NCBI GenBank assembly: GCA_964502635.1
Contig: CAZCXI010000090.1
Location: forward strand, 1-11,047
Direction: 5' to 3'
Length of the DNA: 11,047 bases
Origin: C00003060 sp964502635
GTDB lineage: Bacteria; Desulfobacterota; Desulfobacteria; Desulfobacterales; C00003060
The notes under the pieces are model-generated. The model had not been told where the DNA came from and made no database searches. It was given only the letters and a program-made list of their open reading frames with translations. Positions 6,500-11,047 of this stretch are shown here, piece after piece (within the stretch, counting starts at the first letter, position 1; every line of letters starts with the position of its first letter). The translations under genes and the position numbers were made by a program.

Positions 6500-7529
6500 C
6501 ACTAAGATATCCGCAAGATTGATAGACCGCACTCGCGCACGATTTCCACGGTACCGGCCTTCGCCCATCAGGCAAGTCTTATCGCCCCGCGGTCACCAAA
6601 GGGGTCAGAATACGCTCTCGCGTATTGCATTGCTGGTAGCACTTTTCTTCCCCGTATTTTTGGGATTCGCCTTATCGATCTCGCCGGACGTCTATTCAAA
6701 ATCAGAGAGGAATCCATCAGACAGGACCAAGGTCTTTGTCAGCATTCTGCCGCAGGTATCTTTTGCGGAGCGTGTGGGGGGTGAGCGTGTGGATGTCTCT
6801 GTCATGGTCGGTCCTGGGCAGAGTCCGGCCACCTATGAACCCAGGCCCAGACAGATGGCTGAGCTGAACAAAGCCAGGCTCTATTTTCGCATCGGTGTGC
6901 CATTTGAAAATGTTTGGATGGAGCGTATCAGCCAAGCAAATCCCAACATAAAGGTGATCGATACGCGCCATGGCATCGAACTGCTGTCCATGAAGGTTTA
7001 CCATCGTCACGACGACGAAGCGCACCACCATCCGGGCAGGGGGATGAAGGACCCCCACATCTGGTTGAGTCTAAGGTTGGTCAAGATCCAGGCCCAAAAC
7101 ATGTGTGACGCCCTCATTGCTGAGGACCCTGCTCACAGATCATACTATGAAAACAATTTAAAAGCGTTCCAAGGGGATCTCAATACACTGGACGCCAAGG
7201 TCCTCCAAATTCTGAAAGACATCAAGACGCGCAAATTTATGGTATTTCATCCGGCATTGGGATACTTTGCCCGTGACTACGCCTTGGAGGAAATACCGAT
7301 CGAGGGACAGGGCAAAGAACCGAGTGCCAAGATGCTGGCCGGTCTCATCGAGCAAGCCAAGGCAGAAGGCGTCAAGGTCGTGTTCGTCCAGAAACAGTTC
7401 AGTCAGACCAGTGCCGAGATTGTAGCCCATGCCATTGGAGGCACGGTTATCAACATCGATCCTCTGGCCAAGGACTATCTCGAGAACATGAGCAGGATAG
7501 CTGCGGCGTTGGCAAAGGCAATGCAATGA
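6474..7529 (+). CDS. znuA: Metal ABC transporter substrate-binding protein, ZnuA/TroA family
   Basis: Periplasmic or membrane-tethered receptor that captures Zn2+ (or Mn2+) for the ATPase and permease encoded next. From ATG 6474 it is 351 residues; a TTG at 6417, inside the preceding gene, would give 370. The residue numbers here use the longer form. A hydrophobic stretch at 71-87 is the likely signal peptide or anchor, and an Arg-rich segment of unusual length precedes it. The mature part has VFVSILPQ, GPGQSPATYEPRP, DPHIWL with H214, FHPALGYFARDYAL with H278, and IDPLAKDY with D348: three of the four usual ligands. The fourth position, normally the His of PH-x-YEP, is A138. A short His-rich loop HRHDDEAHHH (196-205) precedes DPHIWL. 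EIPIEGQGKEPS is typical of one branch of the family. The gene overlaps the ATPase gene by 4 bp. Metal specificity is inferred, and the start is uncertain. Confidence 0.9.
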   Translation: MTHEGIEGSTKISARLIDRTRARFPRYRPSPIRQVLSPRGHQRGQNTLSRIALLVALFFPVFLGFALSISPDVYSKSERNPSDRTKVFVSILPQVSFAERVGGERVDVSVMVGPGQSPATYEPRPRQMAELNKARLYFRIGVPFENVWMERISQANPNIKVIDTRHGIELLSMKVYHRHDDEAHHHPGRGMKDPHIWLSLRLVKIQAQNMCDALIAEDPAHRSYYENNLKAFQGDLNTLDAKVLQILKDIKTRKFMVFHPALGYFARDYALEEIPIEGQGKEPSAKMLAGLIEQAKAEGVKVVFVQKQFSQTSAEIVAHAIGGTVINIDPLAKDYLENMSRIAAALAKAMQ

Positions 7530-8266
7530 ACAAAAAGGAAACGGTTGTCGAGGTCTCTCACGTAGATTTTGCTTATGATGGCCCTCTTGTGCTTGAAGAT
7601 ATCACCCTCACCGTTGAAGAGGGAGATTTCTTGGGCGTCGTCGGTCCCAATGGGAGTGGCAAGACCACGCTCCTGAAGATCATTCTCGGCCTCCTCCACC
7701 CCATGAGGGGCCAGGTTCGGGTTTTTGGCCAGGCCCCGGAGAAGGCCCGCCACCTCATCAGCTATGTTCCGCAGCATGCAGACCTGGATGCGAGCTTTCC
7801 CATCAGTGTCATGGACGTGGTTCTCATCGGCCGGCTGAGGAAAGCCCCTGCGTTAGGGAGATATCGGAAAAGTGACCGCCAGGCGGCGGAAGAGGCGATG
7901 AGAGAAGCAGAAATTGAGACTCTCCGAAATCGCCGTTTTGGCACCCTATCCGGTGGACAGAAACAAAGGGTTCTCATGGCAAGGGCCCTGGTGGGAAAAC
8001 CGGAATTGCTGCTGCTAGATGAGCCCACCGCCAGTATAGACGGAAGGGTTGAACAGGGCATCTACGAGCTGCTGGAAAAACTGAATGAGAGGGTGACGAT
8101 CGTTCTTGTTTCTCACGACTTGGGTTTCATCTCCACCTATGTGAATCATGTCGCTTGTGTCAACCGGCGTCTTGTGTGCAACCCGACTCGGCAGATCACC
8201 GGGGATGTGATCGAGGCGTGTTACGGTGGGCCGGTTCATATGCTAAAGCATAAGTGTGAATTATAA
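7526..8266 (+). CDS. znuC: Metal ABC transporter ATP-binding protein, ZnuC-like
   Basis: Cytoplasmic ATPase that powers metal import through the ZnuB-like permease. The 246-residue protein has all ABC landmarks: Walker A GPNGSGKT (40-47), Q-loop VPQH with Q83, signature LSGGQ (141-145), Walker B LLLLDE (161-166), a D-loop SID (170-172) and the switch histidine in VSHD (H197). ABC-type metal importers of the zinc/manganese group share FPISVMDVVLIGR (91-103) and the C-terminal YGGPVHMLKH. The ATGA overlap with the upstream gene (start ATG 7526, stop TGA 7527-7529) indicates translational coupling. There is no sign of damage. Zinc versus manganese cannot be decided from the ATPase. Confidence 0.95.
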   Translation: MNKKETVVEVSHVDFAYDGPLVLEDITLTVEEGDFLGVVGPNGSGKTTLLKIILGLLHPMRGQVRVFGQAPEKARHLISYVPQHADLDASFPISVMDVVLIGRLRKAPALGRYRKSDRQAAEEAMREAEIETLRNRRFGTLSGGQKQRVLMARALVGKPELLLLDEPTASIDGRVEQGIYELLEKLNERVTIVLVSHDLGFISTYVNHVACVNRRLVCNPTRQITGDVIEACYGGPVHMLKHKCEL

Positions 8267-8284
8267 GAAGAGGGATGTCGGGCG

Positions 8285-9121
8285 GTGTTAGAGTTCATTG
8301 AGGTGCTTAAGAGCAACGGCTTCATGCAGAATGCTTTTGTCATCGGGCTCCTGGCCAGCCTGGCTTGCGGTGTGATTGGAACCTATGTTGTTGTAAAGCG
8401 AATTGTTTTCATCAGCGGCGGTATTTCTCATACAGTCCTTGGGGGTATGGGAATCGCGTATTTCTATGGATATGATCCCATGCACGGTGCTCTCGTGTCA
8501 GCCCTGCTTGCCGCACTCATCATAGGCTTTGTCAGCCTGCGCTATCATCAATACGAAGACACCATCATCGGGGCCCTTTGGGCCATCGGGATGGCTGTGG
8601 GCATCTTGTTTATCTACAAGACCCCAGGCTACAACGTGGATCTGATGAGTTACCTTTTTGGCAATATCTTGCTGGTGGAAAGGGCTAGCGTGTGGCAGTT
8701 GGCCGGCCTTGATGCTCTCATTATCTTTTTGGTTCTTCTCTTTTACAAACGCTTTTTGGCCGTGTGTTTTGATGAGGAGTACAGTGAGCTTCAGGGAGTC
8801 GGTGTCGTGAGTACTTACCTCTTACTGCTTTGTCTGATTGCTCTAACCGTGGTGATTCTCATTCAGGTCGTGGGCATCATCCTGGTCATCGCCCTGCTTA
8901 CCCTGCCGGCAGCCACCGCCCGCTATTATGCGCGTAGCCTGGGAAAAATGATGATCCTGGCCTCCATCCTGGGTGCCGTCTTTACCTCATCCGGGCTCAT
9001 GGTGTCTTACGGGCCGAATCTTCCTGCAGGGGCTACAATCATTGTCATTGCAGGGCTGGCCTATCTTCTCGCCACCGTACTCAAGGGCCTTGCCCTCCGA
9101 TTCCACGGTTCCAGCCATTAA
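8285..9121 (+). CDS. znuB: Metal ABC transporter permease, ZnuB-like
   Basis: Integral inner-membrane subunit of the importer, ABC-3 family; 278 residues with about eight hydrophobic helices (for example 16-38, 64-86, 94-111, 122-132, 140-160, 176-208, 221-241 and 249-270). Family features are SGGISHTVLGGMG (44-56) and the cytoplasmic FDEEYSELQGVGV (162-174), the loop that contacts the ATPase. The start is a GTG at 8285, supported by ribosome binding site agaggga (8269-8275) nine bases upstream; the ATG at 8275 is out of frame. It begins 18 bases after the ATPase gene and completes the operon. No own promoter or clear terminator was seen; the hairpins further downstream lack T-runs on this strand. 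Confidence 0.94.
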   Translation: MLEFIEVLKSNGFMQNAFVIGLLASLACGVIGTYVVVKRIVFISGGISHTVLGGMGIAYFYGYDPMHGALVSALLAALIIGFVSLRYHQYEDTIIGALWAIGMAVGILFIYKTPGYNVDLMSYLFGNILLVERASVWQLAGLDALIIFLVLLFYKRFLAVCFDEEYSELQGVGVVSTYLLLLCLIALTVVILIQVVGIILVIALLTLPAATARYYARSLGKMMILASILGAVFTSSGLMVSYGPNLPAGATIIVIAGLAYLLATVLKGLALRFHGSSH

Positions 9122-9231
9122 CACTGCCTCCGGGTCCTTTCACCGGTCGTGAACGGTCATTCATGGGTAGAAAGCCGGCCAGGTCACTCGATTAGACATG
9201 AAGGCCTTCGCCTCTTCCAGCAGCTCAAAGT

Positions 9232-9262
9232 GAAGCCTCCCCGCCCTCCCGGGCGGGGCTTC
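9232..9262. repeat. GC-rich hairpin, copy 1
   Basis: CCCCGCCC (9239-9246) and GGGCGGGG (9251-9258) pair perfectly around TCCC; gaag (9232-9235) and cttc (9259-9262) extend the stem past a 3-base bulge. The 23 bases from 9239 recur at 9303 with two differences. No T-run follows on either strand. Such hairpins resemble the ends of IS200/IS605-type elements or a small structured RNA; neither is demonstrated. Confidence 0.6.
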
Positions 9263-9291
9263 CCGGTAAGGAAGATTGCCATTTTTGTATA

Positions 9292-9334
9292 GCTCCCCAT
9301 GACCCCGCCCTTCCGGACGGGGCTTGCGGGGAGC
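9292..9334. repeat. GC-rich hairpin, copy 2
   Basis: CCCCGCCC (9303-9310) pairs with GGACGGGG (9315-9322), with one mismatch, around TTCC. An outer arm GCTCCCC (9292-9298) pairs perfectly with GGGGAGC (9328-9334). It lies in the same orientation as copy 1, 64 bases on. The two copies together fill most of 9230-9335 between the permease and radical SAM genes. Confidence 0.6.
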
Positions 9335-9421
9335 AGGCCGGTCAACATTTCCTCCTGCCATCTCGCATATGTCCGATACGGCGATCTATTACCAAGCGAA
9401 AGCTCTATTCAGCCGACTAGG

Positions 9422-9569
9422 AGCCTGTCGGAGAACCCCATTTTCGGAGGCTGTTGGAAAATGTTCAGATGCAAGGCATCCGAGATTCTTAGGAATGAGG
9501 CGTACTTATCGGTACGCCGCAGTGACGAAGAATGAGGATAACGCCGCAGATGGACGTTTTCCGACAGCC
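9422..9569. mobile_element. MITE-like palindromic element with flanking direct repeat
   Basis: The outer ends are near-perfect inverted repeats: GCCTGTCGG (9423-9431) against CCGACAGCC (9561-9569), 8 of 9. A second inverted pair inside, 9449-9472 against 9546-9569, matches at 19 of 24 positions. The centre is a hairpin, GGCGTAC (9499-9505) and GTACGCC (9512-9518), with attctt (9485-9490) and aagaat (9528-9533) outside it. GACTAGG directly flanks both ends (9415-9421 and 9570-9576); the direct repeat can be read as 12 bases, CAGCCGACTAGG, because the right end itself finishes in cagcc. No open frame of note is inside, so any movement would depend on a transposase elsewhere. I recall similar repeats in many copies in Desulfobacterota genomes, but cannot check that here. 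Confidence 0.65.
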
Positions 9570-9571
9570 GA

Positions 9572-10846
9572 CTAGGTCACCCAATTAGGCCGCTCAGCCA
9601 TACATTGCCTTACGAGTTCGGGCAGCCAATCGGCAAGGCCTCTAACGAGGTAGAACTTGGGAAAAAGCAGATCGTCCTGTGCCCGGATCATACCTTCGCT
9701 GAGCGCCGTTTTTGCCAGGGAAGTGTTCGGATATATGCGAATGCCAACGGTAATCTTCATAGCATCCAGTCCTAGTGAATCTACAAAAGCGATGCTCTCT
9801 TGCACCGACTCTTCAGTCTCGCCAGGTCCACCCAACAGGAGAAAGCCCGTCCGGCGGATGCCATGGGTCGCCAGCATCTCTGAAGCGCTTCGCACATCTT
9901 CAGGCGTGAACTTTTTGTTCATGCGCCGCAGGATTCGCTCACAACCACTTTCAAATCCCAGACTGACCTCCTTACAGCCGGCCCTTGCCATCTCCTTGAC
10001 CAGAGTTTCATTGATGCGTCCCGGGTAAACGATACATCGCCAGGATATGTCGAGCTGTCTTTCGGCTAGCATACAGCAGAACTTCCCGGCGTAAGAGGCC
10101 GGGATATTGAAGGTATTATCGGTGAGGAAAAACCGCTTGAAGCCGGCCTCAGCATAGCCGGCAATAGCATCGACCACGGCCTTTGGGCTGCGTTTGCGGA
10201 TCACCCGGCCTTCAATGTTTGACGTGGAGCAGTAACTGCAGTTCATGGGACACCCCCGTCTGGTGTGAACGGGCATCCAGAGATCCTGGTCCCGTTCAGC
10301 AGCAGAAGACCACATCTGAGGGTCAGGAAGCGGAAGCAGATCCAGATTTTTCGCAAATTGCCTCTTACCCTGAAGTCCGAGGCCCGGCAGATAAAGACCG
10401 GCTGCTCCTGAAAGGTCAGCACCTTGTTCTATGAGAGCAAGAAGCGCGGGAAAGGCGATCTCTCCTTCACCCTGAATGCCCATGTCCGCTCCTAGGTATG
10501 CCAGAGTGCTTTCAGGGAGAATACTGTAGCCTGCACCTCCCAGGACGATAGGAGCACGTGAGGAACTTCGGCACTCGGAAATAACGCCCTTGACCTGATC
10601 CAAGAAGAACAGGGGCTCTGCTATATTCTGGTCATCGATATTTCTAACCGATATGCCGATCACATCAAGACGGAATCCCTCCATGGCGGCCTTGATGACC
10701 GGGTGTGTATCACGCACCCCCATGAGATCCACCAGTTCCACTTCGTGCCCGGCATCCCGCGTTGAGGCGGCAACAGCACCTAATCCCACGGGTATGATGG
10801 GCATGTTAATCGATTCAGTGTTAGCAGAGATAAGAAGGACTCTCAT
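9572..10846 (-). CDS. Radical SAM protein with N-terminal B12-binding domain
   Basis: Cytoplasmic iron-sulfur enzyme of 424 residues. The N-terminal Rossmann-like B12-binding domain spans about 1-145 (MRVLLISANT, IPVGLGAVAAS, GHEVELVDL, DVIGISVRNID, IVLGGAGYSILPE, GEGEIAFPALL). The classical DxHxxG cobalamin-ligand motif is not seen, as in many proteins of this class. The radical SAM core (about 190-380) has the cluster motif C199-PMN-C203-SY-C206, then EVSLGFESGCERILRRMNK and GFLLLGGPGETEESV. Such enzymes act on varied substrates (methylation, lipid, cofactor or peptide modification); this one cannot be assigned. An in-frame TGA lies two codons before the ATG (third codon upstream), so this is the longest ATG start; the ribosome binding site is weak. 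The gene is convergent with the permease gene and stands alone. Its TAG stop (9572-9574) falls inside the direct repeat flanking the MITE-like element. Confidence 0.92.
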   Translation of the reverse strand: MRVLLISANTESINMPIIPVGLGAVAASTRDAGHEVELVDLMGVRDTHPVIKAAMEGFRLDVIGISVRNIDDQNIAEPLFFLDQVKGVISECRSSSRAPIVLGGAGYSILPESTLAYLGADMGIQGEGEIAFPALLALIEQGADLSGAAGLYLPGLGLQGKRQFAKNLDLLPLPDPQMWSSAAERDQDLWMPVHTRRGCPMNCSYCSTSNIEGRVIRKRSPKAVVDAIAGYAEAGFKRFFLTDNTFNIPASYAGKFCCMLAERQLDISWRCIVYPGRINETLVKEMARAGCKEVSLGFESGCERILRRMNKKFTPEDVRSASEMLATHGIRRTGFLLLGGPGETEESVQESIAFVDSLGLDAMKITVGIRIYPNTSLAKTALSEGMIRAQDDLLFPKFYLVRGLADWLPELVRQCMAERPNWVT

Positions 10847-10961
10847 GGCTTTTCAGTTCGATGGGGTCATCTGTTATCGAAAGGGTGCCAGTCCGCGTGT
10901 CCGCCCTATTGACTTAGAATCTCCTCGACTTTGAAAATCGGCGTGACCCGGCCGACACATC

Positions 10962-10990
10962 ATTGAAATGTATTTATGGCGGGTTGTCAA
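10962..10990 (-). promoter_or_regulatory. Candidate sigma-70-type promoter for the radical SAM gene
   Basis: On the - strand a perfect TTGACA (10990 down to 10985) is followed after 17 bases by TTCAAT (10967 down to 10962), a 4-of-6 match to TATAAT. It sits about 115 bases before the start codon. The -35 box is good and the -10 box weak, so this is tentative. Confidence 0.35.
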
Positions 10991-11047
10991 ACTCTTAGAG
11001 ACCTTTGAATAACCTCGCCTCGCTCTTTGATATGAGGTTTTTGACCC

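Noticed and set aside
6474..7529. Zur- or Fur-type operator for the metal operon
   Set aside because: No AT-rich palindrome resembling known Zur or Fur boxes was found upstream; the GACCCTTCTATG inverted repeat has longer spacing and different base content.
9161..9361. Open frame of 66 codons on the - strand through the twin hairpins
   Set aside because: Its composition (repeated Pro/Arg/Gly) reflects the GC-rich hairpins, no family is recognised, and the AGGAGG near 9351-9356 is only 2 bases from an out-of-frame ATG (9346-9348) and inside the frame's own start region.
11005..11044. aacctc ... gaggtttttg near the right edge as a terminator
   Set aside because: The stem is only about 6 bp with a 17-base loop, and the flanking gene lies outside the window.

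Overview
The window looks like a chromosomal segment of a Gram-negative bacterium with an outer membrane, most likely a Desulfobacterota (deltaproteobacterial, sulfate-reducer-like) lineage. That assignment is an inference from moderate GC, the gene set (AsmA family, von Willebrand A/OmpA lipoprotein, DUF4197, TroA/ZnuA-type metal transporter, B12-binding-domain radical SAM protein) and a palindromic intergenic repeat of a kind I associate with such genomes. No rRNA, tRNA, CRISPR array, phage gene or complete insertion sequence was seen.

Layout: positions 1-279 hold no gene I can identify. Next comes a block of cell-envelope genes on the + strand: a canonical MscS mechanosensitive channel (280-1095) with a terminator-like hairpin behind it; an AsmA-family protein (1311-3338); a lipoprotein combining a von Willebrand A domain, three calcium-binding TSP3-type repeats and an OmpA peptidoglycan-binding domain (3387-4712); a hairpin; a secreted DUF4197 protein (4852-5586); and a second, divergent MscS-like channel (5609-6448). 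A three-gene metal-uptake operon follows: ZnuA-like binding protein (about 6474-7529), ATPase (7526-8266) and permease (8285-9121). The first two genes overlap by 4 bp and the third follows after 18 bp, so one transcript and fixed stoichiometry are likely. The last gene, a radical SAM protein with an N-terminal B12-binding domain (9572-10846), is on the - strand and converges on the permease gene.

The 450-bp gap between the convergent genes is not empty. It has two nearly identical GC-rich hairpins (9232-9262 and 9292-9334) and a roughly 148-bp palindromic MITE-like element (about 9422-9569) bounded by a direct repeat. The right copy of that repeat contains the stop codon of the radical SAM gene.

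Functionally, the left half is about envelope integrity: pressure release at the inner membrane, a membrane-anchored AsmA protein of the kind implicated in phospholipid traffic, and an outer-membrane lipoprotein that can hold peptidoglycan. The right half covers zinc or manganese acquisition across the inner membrane. I see no clear new defence or mobile system. The points most worth a second look are the altered pore helix of the second MscS, the loss of one metal-ligand histidine in the ZnuA-like protein, a strong inverted repeat over its likely start codon, a terminator-shaped hairpin inside the AsmA gene, and the intergenic MITE-like element.
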